In this document: in pieces, positions 8,310 through 17,652 of the stretch | How positions within the stretch are numbered: position 1 is the stretch's first letter | Layout of the letters: each line of letters starts with the position of its first letter | From: Deltaproteobacteria bacterium | Lineage (GTDB): Bacteria > Desulfobacterota > Desulfobacteria > Desulfobacterales > UBA2156 | Assembly: GCA_019309485.1 (NCBI GenBank) | Contig: JAFDGC010000034.1 | Span: 1-47,560, forward strand | Direction of reading: 5' to 3' | Length of the DNA stretch: 47,560 nucleotides | Notes under the pieces: generated by a model | What the model was told of the DNA's origin: nothing | The model's database searches: none | Seen by the model: only the letters and a program-made list of their open reading frames with translations | Translations under genes and position numbers: made by a program

Positions 8310-9449
8310 ATGAGAAGCAGCGGATTTAAACTGGCGGCGGCGGTATCGGCCCTGGTGCTGGGCCTGGCCTTTGGCGTGTGGGCCGAGGAAGGGGTTACGG
8401 ATACGGAGATTCACATCGGACAATGGGGGCCCCAGACCGGTCCCGCGGCGGCATGGGGTTCGGTGGCCCGGGGGACGGACGCCTATTTCAAGATGATCAA
8501 TGCCGAAGGCGGGATCCACGGCCGGAAACTGATCCACCACATGTTCGACGACGCCTACAACCCGGCCAAAACCCTGGCGGGGGTGAAAGAACTCCAAGAA
8601 GGCACCGGGATGTTCGCATGGGTCTCCGGCGTGGGCACGGCGCCCGGCCTGGCGGTGAAGGATTACCTCATGGAACGGAAGATCCCCTGGGTGGGGCCTT
8701 CGGCGGGATCTCTGCACTGGATCACCCCTCCCGAAAAGTATCTGTTCGCCGTTTATCCCCTTTACTACATCGAGGCCAAGGCCCTGGTCCGCTACGGGGT
8801 TGAAAAAATGGGATTTAAAAAGGTGGCCATCATCTACCAGAACGACGACTACGGCAAAAACGGGGTCAAGGGGGCCAAGGAAGAGCTGGCCGAACACAAC
8901 ATGAAACTCGTGGCCGAGGTCCCGGTGAACCTCACGGACAGCGATCTGAAGCCCCACGTCATGAAGCTGAAAAACTCGGGAGCGGATATGGTGCTGTTGT
9001 GGACCAGCCCCAAGCATGCCGTGATCACGGTGGGCACCAGCAAGGCCATGCAGTTTTCCCCACAGTTCATGAGCACCAGCACCTGCTCGGACTTTCCGTT
9101 GATGATGCACATCAGCAAAGGACTGTGGGAGGGGGTCATCGCGGCCACCTTCGCCGAGCTCCCCGATTCCCCGCACCCGTTGATGCAAAAGTATAAAAAG
9201 GACGCCTTTGAAAAATTTGCGGCCAAGGACGAGCGGTGGGGACTTTTCTTCTATGCGGGCATCGTCTTTGCGGAACCCCTGGTGGAAGGGATCAAACGCT
9301 GCGGCAAGGATCTGACCCGGGAACGCCTGGTAAAGGAACTCGAAGGGCTCAAGGATTTCCAGGGGATCAGCGGGAAGATCGGCTACAAGCCCTTCGATCC
9401 CAACGATCCGTCCTGCCGGCAGGGACAAAACCACTCACCGGATGGATGA
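8310..9449 (+). CDS. livK: Liv-type ABC transporter substrate-binding protein with altered C-terminus
   Basis: This is the periplasmic binding protein of the Liv-type importer, 379 residues as read. It has a signal peptide (MRSSGFKLAAAVSALVLGLA, cleaved near WAEE) and typical sequence such as IHIGQWGPQTGPAAAWGS, GGIHGRKL and VAIIYQNDDYGKNGVKGA. An AAAAGGAGGGG ribosome site precedes the ATG. The C-terminus is odd. The frame reads SCRQGQNHSPDG and stops at 9447-9449. The expected family ending (KPLTGWMTIE) is present immediately downstream in another frame and ends at 9460. That pattern fits a short out-of-frame deletion, natural or an assembly error. The rest of the protein looks intact, so function may be retained. 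Confidence 0.9.
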   Translation: MRSSGFKLAAAVSALVLGLAFGVWAEEGVTDTEIHIGQWGPQTGPAAAWGSVARGTDAYFKMINAEGGIHGRKLIHHMFDDAYNPAKTLAGVKELQEGTGMFAWVSGVGTAPGLAVKDYLMERKIPWVGPSAGSLHWITPPEKYLFAVYPLYYIEAKALVRYGVEKMGFKKVAIIYQNDDYGKNGVKGAKEELAEHNMKLVAEVPVNLTDSDLKPHVMKLKNSGADMVLLWTSPKHAVITVGTSKAMQFSPQFMSTSTCSDFPLMMHISKGLWEGVIAATFAELPDSPHPLMQKYKKDAFEKFAAKDERWGLFFYAGIVFAEPLVEGIKRCGKDLTRERLVKELEGLKDFQGISGKIGYKPFDPNDPSCRQGQNHSPDG

Positions 9450-9466
9450 CCATCGAGTAATTTACA

Positions 9467-9497
9467 GCAGGGCCTGTGTATTTTCCGCAGGCCCTGC
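9467..9497 (+). terminator. Stem-loop after the Liv binding-protein gene
   Basis: A perfect 10-bp stem, GCAGGGCCTG against CAGGCCCTGC with an 11-base loop, is followed by AGTTTTC. It could act as a leaky terminator or mRNA stabiliser between livK and livG. Confidence 0.65.
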
Positions 9498-9535
9498 AGT
9501 TTTCAACGGCCTGAACGGATAACCTCACGAACACA

Positions 9536-10327
9536 ATGCCTTTTTTTCAGGTGGAAGCCCTTTCCATTTCCTTCGGCGGCCTGGCGGCGCTGAGTGATCT
9601 CTCCTTTTCCGTGGAAAAGGGGGAGATCTTTGCCATTATCGGGCCTAACGGTGCGGGAAAGACCACCCTTTTCAATTGCATCAACGGGATATATCGGCCC
9701 GGAGAAGGTTCGATCCGGTTCAAGGGGCAAAGCCTCGTCGGGATGCGGCCGGATCGGGTGGCGCGCTGCGGCATCGCCCGGACGTTTCAGAACATCGAGC
9801 TGTTTTCCCACATGAACACCATGGAAAACATCATGCTCGGAAGGCACCTCCACATGAAAACAGGTCTTTTCCGGGGGGCCTTCCTGTGGGGGAAGGGATC
9901 CTTTGCCGGAAAAGAGGAGCGGGAGAATCGACAAAAGGCAGAAGAAATCATCGATTTCCTCGATCTGCAATCGGTGCGAAACGCCTTCGTGGGCGCCCTT
10001 CCCTACGGCACCCAAAAGGTGGTGGAACTGGCCCGGGCCCTGGCCACCGAGCCGGAACTCCTCCTTCTGGACGAGCCGTGCGCGGGCATGAACAGCGAAG
10101 AAAAGCAGGACATGATCTTCTGGATCAAAGACATCCAGGACGAACTGGGGGTGACGATTCTGCTCATCGAGCACGACATGAACATGGTCATGGACATCTC
10201 GGACCGGATCCTGGTGATCAATTTCGGACGGCAGGTGACCCTGGGAACCCCGGATGCGGTGCAGCGGCACCCGGAAGTCATCAAGGCGTACCTGGGGGAG
10301 GAGGCGGCCCTTGAGCCCCATCCTTGA
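9536..10327 (+). CDS. livG: Liv-type ABC transporter ATP-binding protein LivG
   Basis: This is the first cytoplasmic ATPase of the Liv-type importer, 263 residues. Walker A is GPNGAGKTT near residue 37, the Q-loop region is RTFQNIELF, and the signature is the LivG-type LPYGTQKVVELARAL in place of LSGGQ. Walker B is LLLLDEPCAGM and the switch histidine is in LIEHDMNMV. The ribosome site before the ATG is weak. It overlaps the livF start by 17 bases, which suggests coupled translation of the two ATPases. Confidence 0.95.
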   Translation: MPFFQVEALSISFGGLAALSDLSFSVEKGEIFAIIGPNGAGKTTLFNCINGIYRPGEGSIRFKGQSLVGMRPDRVARCGIARTFQNIELFSHMNTMENIMLGRHLHMKTGLFRGAFLWGKGSFAGKEERENRQKAEEIIDFLDLQSVRNAFVGALPYGTQKVVELARALATEPELLLLDEPCAGMNSEEKQDMIFWIKDIQDELGVTILLIEHDMNMVMDISDRILVINFGRQVTLGTPDAVQRHPEVIKAYLGEEAALEPHP

Positions 10328-11087
10328 GATCAACAACATCGAGACCTACTATGACCTGATCTACGCCATCCGGGGCGTTTCCCTCTCCGTGGAGGAAGGG
10401 ACCATCACCACCATCCTGGGGACCAACGGATCCGGGAAATCCACCATCCTGAAAACCGTCATGGGGCTCATCGAGGATCAACCCGAAAAAGGGACGATTC
10501 TGTTTCAGGGAAAGCGGATCGACGGCAAGGATCCGGAAGAGATCGTGCGGATGGGGCTTTCCTATGTTCCGGAAGGCCGGGAAATCTTTGAAGAGCTCAC
10601 CGTTTATGAAAATCTTGCCATGGGGGCCTACACCCGGAAGGACCGGAAAGGCATCGCCGAGGACATGGATCGGGTCTATGGCCATTTTCCGGTACTGAAG
10701 GATCGAAAAGACCAGTGGGCCGGGACCCTGTCCGGCGGGGAACAGCAGATGCTAGCCATCGGCCGGGCTCTCATGAACCGGCCGGCCCTTCTGTTCCTGG
10801 ATGAACCGTCCCTGGGGCTTTCCCCCATTTTGGTCCGGGAGATCTTTGAGATCATCCAGGCCATCCACCGGGAAAAAACGACCATTCTCCTGGTGGAACA
10901 AAATGCCCGGATGGCCCTTTCCATCTCCCATTTCGGGCTGATCCTCGAAAACGGACGCTTCGTCATGAAAGGGGATGCAAAATCGCTCTTGATGAACAAG
11001 GATGTCCGGGAATTTTACATGGGCATCCGCTCCGAAGCCTCCGTGAAGGGGTATCAGCGCTGGAAACGTAAAAAAGCATGGCGATAG
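10311..11087 (+). CDS. livF: Liv-type ABC transporter ATP-binding protein LivF
   Basis: This is the second ATPase of the importer, 258 residues from the TTG start at 10311. That start was chosen because a strong GGGGGAGGAGG ribosome site lies 7-8 bases upstream and the product then begins SPILEINNIETYYD, the normal LivF N-terminus; starting further upstream would add unrelated residues. Walker A is GTNGSGKST, the signature LSGGEQQMLAIGRAL and Walker B LLFLDEPSLGL. The C-terminus is extended and basic (YQRWKRKKAWR). The gene overlaps the following acyl-CoA ligase start by 10 bases. Confidence 0.93.
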   Translation: MSPILEINNIETYYDLIYAIRGVSLSVEEGTITTILGTNGSGKSTILKTVMGLIEDQPEKGTILFQGKRIDGKDPEEIVRMGLSYVPEGREIFEELTVYENLAMGAYTRKDRKGIAEDMDRVYGHFPVLKDRKDQWAGTLSGGEQQMLAIGRALMNRPALLFLDEPSLGLSPILVREIFEIIQAIHREKTTILLVEQNARMALSISHFGLILENGRFVMKGDAKSLLMNKDVREFYMGIRSEASVKGYQRWKRKKAWR

Positions 11088-12886
11088 CAACCGAGACCCA
11101 TACGGTCCCCAGCCTTTTTCTGGCCGCGGTGAAGCGGTTCGGGGGTCGCACGGCCATGCGGTACAAGGCCTACGGGTTGTGGCACGATATCTCCTGGAAC
11201 GCCTACCTTCAAACGGTCAAGGAGACGGCCTGCGGTCTTGCGGCCATGGGCCTTGAAAAAGGGGATGTTGCGGCCATCATCGGGGACAACTGCCCGGAAT
11301 GGGTCTTTGCGGACATGGGGATTCAATGCTGCGGGGCCGCGGCCACCGGCGTCTATGCCACCAATGCCTGGCCCCAGGTGGAATACGTGGTGACCCACTC
11401 GGAGGCCAAATTTTTTTTTGTGGAAAACGAGGAACAGCTCGACAAGTTCCTCATGTTCAAAGAGCGGGCGACTCACCTGAAAAAGGTCATCGTTTGGGAT
11501 ACAAAAGGACTCCGGCACTTCCAAGATCCCATGGTGATCTCCTTCGAGGCGTTGCGCCAGGCGGGAAAAAAGGCCATGGAAACAGATCCGGAATTGTTTG
11601 CCTCCCGGATCCGAACGATTTCGCCGGAGGATCTTTCGGTCCTGATCTATACCTCCGGGACCACGGGCCTGCCCAAGGGCGCCATGCTCACCCATCGAAA
11701 CTGTGTCTGGATGGGGCATGCCATCACAACGGACAACCCCATGACGCCGGCGGACGAGGTCCTTTCCTTTCTCCCTTTGTGTCACATCTTCGAGCAGTTG
11801 TTCACCGTGCTGGGGCATATCACCTGCGGGTACACGGTGAATTTCATCGAGCGTCCCGACACGGTGGCGGAAAACATGCAGGAGGTCTCCCCCACGGTGG
11901 GTCACGCCGTACCCCGGATTTGGGAAAAATACTACAGCGCCATCCAGATCCGCATGTCGGATGCCACGGGGTTTAAAAGGGCGGTCTACGGGGCAGCCCT
12001 GAAGATCGGCAAAAAGCGGGCCACCCTAAAGATGCACTTCCAAAGGGTTCCTGTCCTGTTGACGTTTTTATACGGCCTGGCCTACTGGGCCGTTTTCCGG
12101 AAGCTCAAGGAACGGATGGGGTTCGACCGGATACGCATCGCTTATTCCGGAGCAGCCCCCATCGCACCGGACATCCTCCTTTTTTTCCAGAGCATCGGCG
12201 TGAACCTCATCGAAGGGTACGGCCAGACCGAAGGGACCGGCGTGACCACCCTTTCCCGGATCGGCCGGGTCAAGTTCGGAACCGTGGGGCAGCCCCTGAC
12301 CGGCGCCCGGGTGAAGATCGCCGAAGACGGAGAGATCCTGGTCAAATCCCCGGGAGTGTTCAAAGGGTATTTCAAGAATCCCGAGGCCACCGCGGAGACG
12401 CTCAAGGACGGCTGGCTGCATTCGGGGGACGTGGGAGAGATGGATGAAGACGAGTTTTTGAAGATCACGGATCGGAAAAAGGACATCATCGTCACCGCCG
12501 GAGGGAAGAACATCACGCCCCAGTACATCGAAAACCAGCTCAAAACCAGCATCTACATCAACGACGCCGTGGTGGTGGGGGACCGCAGAAAGTATCTGAC
12601 CTGTCTTATCATGATCGACGAGGACAACGTGGTCAAGTACGCCCAGGACCACAAGATCCAGTTTTCCACCTATAAAGACCTCACCGTGCATCCGGAAATC
12701 AACCGGCTGATCCAGGAGGCGGTGGACACCGTCAACCAGGGCCTTTCCCGGGTGGAACAGATCAAGAAGTTTGCGATCCTCCCCAAAAAACTCTATGAAG
12801 AGGACGGGGAGGTCACCCCCACCATGAAAGTCAAACGCAAGCGCATCAACGAAGCCTTTTCCGACCTCATCGAGTCCATGTATTGA
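11078..12886 (+). CDS. AMP-forming long-chain acyl-CoA ligase
   Basis: This 602-residue adenylate-forming enzyme would activate a carboxylic acid to its CoA thioester with ATP. The AMP-binding P-loop YTSGTTGLPKGAMLTH starts near residue 191. Further motifs are the GYGQTEGTG loop, the hinge region LHSGDVGEMDEDEFLKITDRKKDIIV and the C-terminal catalytic-lysine region PTMKVKRKRI. Length and motifs fit the bacterial FadD15-like long-chain group. It overlaps livF and so belongs to the transporter operon. The likely scheme is uptake of a fatty or aromatic acid by the Liv system followed by CoA activation. The stop codon lies at the edge of a two-stem-loop repeat. Confidence 0.92.
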   Translation: MAIATETHTVPSLFLAAVKRFGGRTAMRYKAYGLWHDISWNAYLQTVKETACGLAAMGLEKGDVAAIIGDNCPEWVFADMGIQCCGAAATGVYATNAWPQVEYVVTHSEAKFFFVENEEQLDKFLMFKERATHLKKVIVWDTKGLRHFQDPMVISFEALRQAGKKAMETDPELFASRIRTISPEDLSVLIYTSGTTGLPKGAMLTHRNCVWMGHAITTDNPMTPADEVLSFLPLCHIFEQLFTVLGHITCGYTVNFIERPDTVAENMQEVSPTVGHAVPRIWEKYYSAIQIRMSDATGFKRAVYGAALKIGKKRATLKMHFQRVPVLLTFLYGLAYWAVFRKLKERMGFDRIRIAYSGAAPIAPDILLFFQSIGVNLIEGYGQTEGTGVTTLSRIGRVKFGTVGQPLTGARVKIAEDGEILVKSPGVFKGYFKNPEATAETLKDGWLHSGDVGEMDEDEFLKITDRKKDIIVTAGGKNITPQYIENQLKTSIYINDAVVVGDRRKYLTCLIMIDEDNVVKYAQDHKIQFSTYKDLTVHPEINRLIQEAVDTVNQGLSRVEQIKKFAILPKKLYEEDGEVTPTMKVKRKRINEAFSDLIESMY

Positions 12887-12995
12887 CCGGAACGCTTCCC
12901 GCAATCCCCGCTCTTTCAGGGGGGTCAAGGGAAGCGATATTCAAATGGAAGTTTTCCTTACCGGGGAGCCTCGCCCTTCAGGGCGGAGGCGCCAC
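12885..12995 (+). repeat. Two-stem-loop interspersed repeat, copy B
   Basis: This is the most complete copy. ACCGGAACGCTTCCCG is followed by a small CCCC/GGGG hairpin, the returning arm GGGAAGCG, a linker ending TTTTCCTTACCGG, and a second stem with a TTCA loop (CCTCGCCC against GGGCGGAGG), then CGCCACC. It starts within the stop codon of the acyl-CoA ligase gene and may serve as its terminator. Confidence 0.85.
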
Positions 12996-13069
12996 CCTGA
13001 AGCGAAAACCGCGCCCGGGGGTTTCCCTGTTTTCTCCACCACAGGAGGGCACCCCGGACGGGGTTCGTC

Positions 13070-13098
13070 TTGACTTGCCCTGGAAAAGTTCTTATGGA
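13070..13098 (+). promoter_or_regulatory. Candidate promoter of the argS operon
   Basis: TTGACT, a 17-base spacer and TATGGA lie about 50 bases before argS, after repeat copy B. The -35 matches at five of six positions and the -10 at three. Confidence 0.4.
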
Positions 13099-13148
13099 TG
13101 GGCACCTTGATCTGTAACTGCGAATAAAGAAAGATTTTTTCATCGTCA

Positions 13149-14813
13149 ATGAAAGATACACTGAAGGCCCTTATCCTCTCGGCGGCCCAAAAAGCCCATG
13201 ATGCCGGGGCATTGCCGAACAATGGGTTCCCGGAGGTGATCCTGGAAACCCCCAAAGTCCAAGCCCACGGCGATTTTTCCACCAATTTCGCCTTGATTTC
13301 GGCCTCTATCCAGAAGTTATCCCCCAAAAGGATCGCCCAGGCCGTGGTGGATCATCTGGACAATACGCAACAGTGGATCGAGAAGGTGGAAGTGGCCGGT
13401 CCCGGTTTCATCAATTTCCATCTGCACCCGTCGGCCTGGCATAGGGTATTGGAGGCCGTCCTCACCCAGGGCCGGCGGTACGGGGCGCTGAACCTGGGAA
13501 AGGGAACGCGGATCCAGGTGGAATACGTCAGTTCCAACCCGACAGGGCCGCTGCACGTGGGGCACGGCCGCGGCGCCGCCGTGGGGGACAGCGTGGCCAA
13601 CATTCTGGCCTTTTGCGGGTATGATGTGCAGCGGGAGTACTACGTCAATGATTCCGGAAGACAGATCGAAACCCTGGGGCGGTCCGTGTATCTCCGGCTC
13701 AAGGCCCTTTCCGGCAGCAAGGATCCCTTCCCGCCGGAATGCTACCAGGGGGAGTACATCCGGCACCTGGCCCGGGAAATCCTTGACGCAAAGGAGACGC
13801 TCCCCGCAATGGCCCCGGAAGAGGCAGGCGTGGCCTTTTGCGCCCGGTATGCGGCGAAAAAGATCACGGAAGGGATGCGGAAGGACTTGGAGCGGTTCGG
13901 CGTGATCTTCGACCGATGGTACAGCGAGCAAAGCCTTTACGATGCGGGGAAGGTGGAGCGGACCCTTTCGGAGTTGACGGATAAAGGCGTGGTCTACGAA
14001 AAGGACGGGGCATGGTGGTTCCGGACCAGCGCTTACGGAGACGAAAAGGATCGGGTGGTGATCCGGAAGGACGGCCAGCCCACCTATTTCGCCTCCGACA
14101 TCGCCTATCATCGGGACAAGTACGAACGCGGGTTTGAAACCGTCATCGATGTCTGGGGAGCCGACCACCACGGGTACATCCCGCGCATGGAAGCCGCCGT
14201 GGAAGCCATGGGTTGGTCGAAGGCCCGATTCAAGGTGATTTTGGTCCAATTGGTGAACCTGCTTCGGGGAGGGGTTCCAGTGGCCATGTCCACCCGGGCC
14301 GGGGAGTTTGTCACCCTCGGGGAGGTCCTCGACGAGGTGGGAAAAGACGCAGCCCGGTTTTTGTTTTTGGCCCGTCATCATGAAAGTCCCCTCGATTTCG
14401 ACCTGGAACTTGCCAAGACGCAGTCCAACGAAAACCCCGTGTACTACGTTCAATACGTGCATGCGCGGATCTCCAGCATCCTGAAGAAGGGACAGGAGCG
14501 CGGCATCACGGAGGCGGCCTATTCCGAAGAGGCCGCCTCCCGGCTCACGGCTCCCGAGGAGGTCCAACTGCTCAAGGCGCTTTCCGGGTATCCCGAGGTG
14601 ATCCATATGTGCGCCGTACACATGGAACCCCATCGGATCCCCTTTTATCTTATGGACTTGGCCGCCTTTTTTCATGCGTATTACAATAAGCATCGGGTGT
14701 TGTCCGATGACCCGGTTTTGACGCACGCCAGGATCTGCCTGGTCCTTGCCGTGAAAGAGGTGATCCGAAACGGGCTTTCCCTTCTGGGGGTGTCGGCGCC
14801 GGAAAAGATGTAG
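13149..14813 (+). CDS. argS: Arginyl-tRNA synthetase
   Basis: This cytoplasmic class I aminoacyl-tRNA synthetase charges tRNA-Arg. It has 554 residues, usual for bacterial ArgS. The N-terminal ArgRS domain (FSTNFALI, GPGFINFHL) is followed by the HIGH-type motif H136-V-G-H139 in GPLHVGHGRGAAVGD. The second motif is VAMSTRAGEF, where the first lysine of KMSKS is replaced, as in most ArgRS. The C-terminal anticodon-binding domain begins near residue 435 and includes MCAVHMEPHRIPFYLMDL. The ribosome site before the ATG is weak. It starts a co-directional run with a SPOR protein, gatC, gatA, a small protein and mutL. Confidence 0.98.
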   Translation: MKDTLKALILSAAQKAHDAGALPNNGFPEVILETPKVQAHGDFSTNFALISASIQKLSPKRIAQAVVDHLDNTQQWIEKVEVAGPGFINFHLHPSAWHRVLEAVLTQGRRYGALNLGKGTRIQVEYVSSNPTGPLHVGHGRGAAVGDSVANILAFCGYDVQREYYVNDSGRQIETLGRSVYLRLKALSGSKDPFPPECYQGEYIRHLAREILDAKETLPAMAPEEAGVAFCARYAAKKITEGMRKDLERFGVIFDRWYSEQSLYDAGKVERTLSELTDKGVVYEKDGAWWFRTSAYGDEKDRVVIRKDGQPTYFASDIAYHRDKYERGFETVIDVWGADHHGYIPRMEAAVEAMGWSKARFKVILVQLVNLLRGGVPVAMSTRAGEFVTLGEVLDEVGKDAARFLFLARHHESPLDFDLELAKTQSNENPVYYVQYVHARISSILKKGQERGITEAAYSEEAASRLTAPEEVQLLKALSGYPEVIHMCAVHMEPHRIPFYLMDLAAFFHAYYNKHRVLSDDPVLTHARICLVLAVKEVIRNGLSLLGVSAPEKM

Positions 14814-14822
14814 GGATTGTTC

Positions 14823-15536
14823 ATGGCCGGTGGGGACAAAAAAGGCGCCGGGCCTTCTCCCGGCCGCAGGAACAAGAGTTCGCGGCCGTTTTGGATCGCC
14901 GGGATCATTTTTGTTTCGGGATGGATGTTTTTTTTAGGGGTCCTGGTGGGGAGGGGAACGGCACCCATCCGATACGATATTCAGGCCATACAAAAGGAAT
15001 TGGCCGATGCCAAGGCGGCGCTGTTTGAAAGTGAAATAAAGCGGTTCAAGATTCCCACGGAATCCCCGGAAACGCCGTTGGAATTGAGTTTTTATGATGC
15101 ATTGAAAGAATCCGCCCAACAACCGCCGATCCGTCCCAAGGCCCCGGCCGCCCCGAAGGTCCGAATATCGCAGAAGCCGGAGACACCCTCGGGTCGGGTG
15201 CAACCGACGCCTTCATCCGCACGGGCCCCGGAACGCACCGAAAGGGCGCCAAAGCCCCCGGACCCGGCGATGCATGGCGGCACAGGTGAACCGGAAAACC
15301 GGTTGACCCTGCAGGTGGCCGCTTTTCCGAGTCCCGGCGACGCGGGAAAACTGGTGGAGGACTTGAGGAAGCGGGGATACCCCGCCTACTCCGAAGCCGT
15401 GATGATTTCCGGGAAAGGGGTATGGTATCGGGTCCGGATCGGGTCTTTCACCACCCGGGAAGGGGCGGCCGTCATGCTGGAAGAGTTGAAAAAGGAACGA
15501 TTTCAACCCATCATCGTCAACCGAAACGCCAAGTGA
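14823..15536 (+). CDS. SPOR-domain membrane protein
   Basis: This 237-residue envelope protein has a basic cytoplasmic N-terminus, one membrane helix (FWIAGIIFVSGWMFFLGVLV, near residues 22-42), a proline-rich periplasmic linker and a C-terminal SPOR domain from about residue 160 (LTLQVAAFPS through WYRVRIGSFTT). SPOR domains bind denuded peptidoglycan at division sites in characterised bacteria. The ATG at 14823 was chosen because AGGGA lies 6 bases upstream; a TTG at 14817 is the alternative. It follows argS by nine bases and precedes gatC by seven, so it is very likely co-transcribed with both. Confidence 0.9.
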   Translation: MAGGDKKGAGPSPGRRNKSSRPFWIAGIIFVSGWMFFLGVLVGRGTAPIRYDIQAIQKELADAKAALFESEIKRFKIPTESPETPLELSFYDALKESAQQPPIRPKAPAAPKVRISQKPETPSGRVQPTPSSARAPERTERAPKPPDPAMHGGTGEPENRLTLQVAAFPSPGDAGKLVEDLRKRGYPAYSEAVMISGKGVWYRVRIGSFTTREGAAVMLEELKKERFQPIIVNRNAK

Positions 15537-15543
15537 GTCGATC

Positions 15544-15834
15544 ATGAGCATAACGCGCAAAGAAGTCCTCCAGGTGGCCGATCTGGCACGTCTCGATCTG
15601 GACGACGCGGCTCTGGATAAAATGAGCATCCAGATAAACGAAGTCCTCGGATACGTGGCCCAGATGAACGAGGTGGATACCGGGGACGTGACGCCCACGT
15701 CCCATGCCCTGTCCCTGACCAATGCGTTTCGGGAGGACGAAAAAGCCGAACACCTCGATCGGAAACGCGCCCTTTCCAATGCGCCCCATGCAGACAATGA
15801 AACCTTTGTGGTTCCCAGGGTCATAAAGGCATAA
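15544..15834 (+). CDS. gatC: Asp-tRNA(Asn)/Glu-tRNA(Gln) amidotransferase subunit C
   Basis: This is the small structural subunit of the GatCAB amidotransferase, which makes Gln-tRNA or Asn-tRNA from the mischarged acidic forms. It has 96 residues, normal for the family. The start [19 protein letters not shown] and the later [14 protein letters not shown] are characteristic, as is the VVPRVIKA ending. It sits 10 bases before gatA. No gatB is in the window, so that subunit must be encoded elsewhere. Confidence 0.96.
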   Translation: MSITRKEVLQVADLARLDLDDAALDKMSIQINEVLGYVAQMNEVDTGDVTPTSHALSLTNAFREDEKAEHLDRKRALSNAPHADNETFVVPRVIKA

Positions 15835-15844
15835 AGGAAGAACG

Positions 15845-17305
15845 ATGCCGCACAGACTGACCATACACCAGGCCCAGGGCCTGCTTCGGGAAAAGAAAAT
15901 TTCGGCCGTGGAGCTGACCCAAGCGGTGCTGGACCGCATCCGGAAGGTGGACGAACGGGTGGGCGCCTACATCACCCTGTGCGAGGCATCCGCGTTGGAG
16001 CAGGCCCGGAAAGCGGACCGGCGGATCGCATCGGGGGATCCGTCTCCCCTGGCGGGGATCCCCGTCGCCGTCAAGGATATCCTCTGCACCCGGGGCATCC
16101 GAACCACCTGTGGCTCCCGGATCCTTGAAAATTTTATCCCCCCCTACGACGCGACGGTCATCCAACGATTGGAGGCGGCGGGGGTTGTCATCGTCGGCAA
16201 GACGAACATGGATGAATTTGCCATGGGTTCTTCCAATGAATATTCCGCCTTCAAACTCACCCGCAACCCGTGGGATCTTTCCCGGATTCCGGGAGGCTCC
16301 AGCGGCGGGTCGGCGGCGGCGGTGGCCGCGGACATGTGCCTGGGGGCCATCGGCTCCGACACGGGGGGGTCCGTCCGGCAGCCCGCGTCCCACTGCGGCG
16401 TGGTGGGGATGAAACCCACTTACGGAAGGGTGTCCCGGTTCGGGCTGGTGGCCTTTGCCTCTTCCCTGGACCAGGTGGGCCCCCTTGCCAAGTGCGTCTA
16501 CGACAACGCCCTGTTGATGAAGGTTATTGCCGGGCACGATCCGAAGGATTCCACCTCGGCGCCTGAACCCGTGCCGGATTATATCCAGGCCTTTGGAAAG
16601 GGCCTGGACGGGGTGACCGTCGGTGTCCCCGTGGAGTATCGATCCATGGTAGGGATGGACCCGGAAGTCTCCGAAGCCGTCTCCACGGCCATGGAAACCA
16701 TGGAACGTATGGGCGCCCGATGCGTGGAGGTGTCCCTTCCCCATACGCCCTATGCGGTGGCGGCGTATTATGTGATCGCCCCCTCGGAGGCCAGTTCCAA
16801 TCTGGCCCGGTACGACGGTGTGAAATACGGTTTCCGGGATCCGGAGGCCGGCGACCTGGCCGGTATGTATAGACGGACCCGGAGCAAAGGGTTCGGTCCC
16901 GAGGTGCAGCGCCGGATCATCATCGGCACCTATTGTCTCTCCGCCGGGTATTACGACGCCTATTACCGGAAAGCCTCCCAGGTGCGGAGCCTCATCGTCC
17001 GGGACTTCAAGGAAGCCTTTGAATCCTGCCGGCTCCTCCTTTCCCCCGTGGCGCCGACGCCGGCCTTTCCCATCGGCGAAAAGGTGGAAGACCCGCTGAC
17101 CATGTATCTTTCCGATGTATTCACCCTGTCCGCGAATCTTGCCGGCATCCCCGGGATCTCCGTCCCCTGCGGGTTTTCCGGACAAGGGCTTCCCATCGGA
17201 CTCCAGATCATGGGAAATCATTTCGATGAAGCCATGCTCTACCGGGCCGCCCATCAATTTGAACAGGCCACCGATTATCATTTGAAAAAACCGCCGTTGC
17301 AATGA
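15845..17305 (+). CDS. gatA: Asp-tRNA(Asn)/Glu-tRNA(Gln) amidotransferase subunit A
   Basis: This is the amidase subunit of GatCAB, which releases ammonia from glutamine for transamidation. It has 486 residues. The amidase-signature catalytic triad is complete: K77 in VAVKDIL, the cis-serine S152 in [10 protein letters not shown] and the nucleophile S176 in [10 protein letters not shown]. The spacing (75 and 24 residues) is the same as in characterised GatA. The long glycine-rich signature and [20 protein letters not shown] follow. Translation starts 10 bases after gatC. Confidence 0.98.
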   Translation: MPHRLTIHQAQGLLREKKISAVELTQAVLDRIRKVDERVGAYITLCEASALEQARKADRRIASGDPSPLAGIPVAVKDILCTRGIRTTCGSRILENFIPPYDATVIQRLEAAGVVIVGKTNMDEFAMGSSNEYSAFKLTRNPWDLSRIPGGSSGGSAAAVAADMCLGAIGSDTGGSVRQPASHCGVVGMKPTYGRVSRFGLVAFASSLDQVGPLAKCVYDNALLMKVIAGHDPKDSTSAPEPVPDYIQAFGKGLDGVTVGVPVEYRSMVGMDPEVSEAVSTAMETMERMGARCVEVSLPHTPYAVAAYYVIAPSEASSNLARYDGVKYGFRDPEAGDLAGMYRRTRSKGFGPEVQRRIIIGTYCLSAGYYDAYYRKASQVRSLIVRDFKEAFESCRLLLSPVAPTPAFPIGEKVEDPLTMYLSDVFTLSANLAGIPGISVPCGFSGQGLPIGLQIMGNHFDEAMLYRAAHQFEQATDYHLKKPPLQ

Positions 17306-17373
17306 AACCGAAAAACATCAAACAAAAGGGGGCGTAACGCGCTTTTTACGCCGCCCATGGAAAAGGAAAGCCC

Positions 17374-17571
17374 ATGTCCGTCCAGCCAGAAGGGGAAGAC
17401 TTAAGAAAAGCGGTGAAGTGGGTCCTGGAAGAAGCCGATTTCGATCCCAAAAAGACACTCAGAGACCTCATCCGGGAAGCGTGCCTGAAGTTCGACCTCT
17501 CGCCCCTGGAAGCCGATTTTTTGGCCAAGACCCTCCGGGAAAGGATCCCGGATTCGGATTCCAAGGCTTGA
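17374..17571 (+). CDS. Small conserved-looking protein of unknown function
   Basis: This is a 65-residue, charged, mostly helical protein (MSVQPEGEDLRKAVKWVLEE at the start, then KTLRDLIREACLKFDLSPLE). No signal peptide, membrane helix or known motif was seen. The spacing fits a real gene, 68 bases after gatA on the same strand. AGGAAAG lies close to the ATG. Its stop codon TGA is the first part of repeat copy C. I do not recognise the family; function unknown. Confidence 0.65.
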   Translation: MSVQPEGEDLRKAVKWVLEEADFDPKKTLRDLIREACLKFDLSPLEADFLAKTLRERIPDSDSKA

Positions 17572-17620
17572 CCGGAGCGCTTCCCGCAAGCTCCGCCCTT
17601 CAGGGCGGGGGGCTCCACCC
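17569..17620 (+). repeat. Two-stem-loop interspersed repeat, copy C (internally deleted)
   Basis: It begins TGACCGGAGCGCTTCCCGCAA like copy B, then jumps directly to the second hairpin (CCGCCC, TTCA loop, GGGCGG) and CTCCACC. The returning arm of the first hairpin and the linker are missing, about 60 bases. The TGA is the stop codon of the 65-residue protein. Confidence 0.75.
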
Positions 17621-17652
17621 CCTGAACATTTCGCAAGAAGACCCGGTGGACC

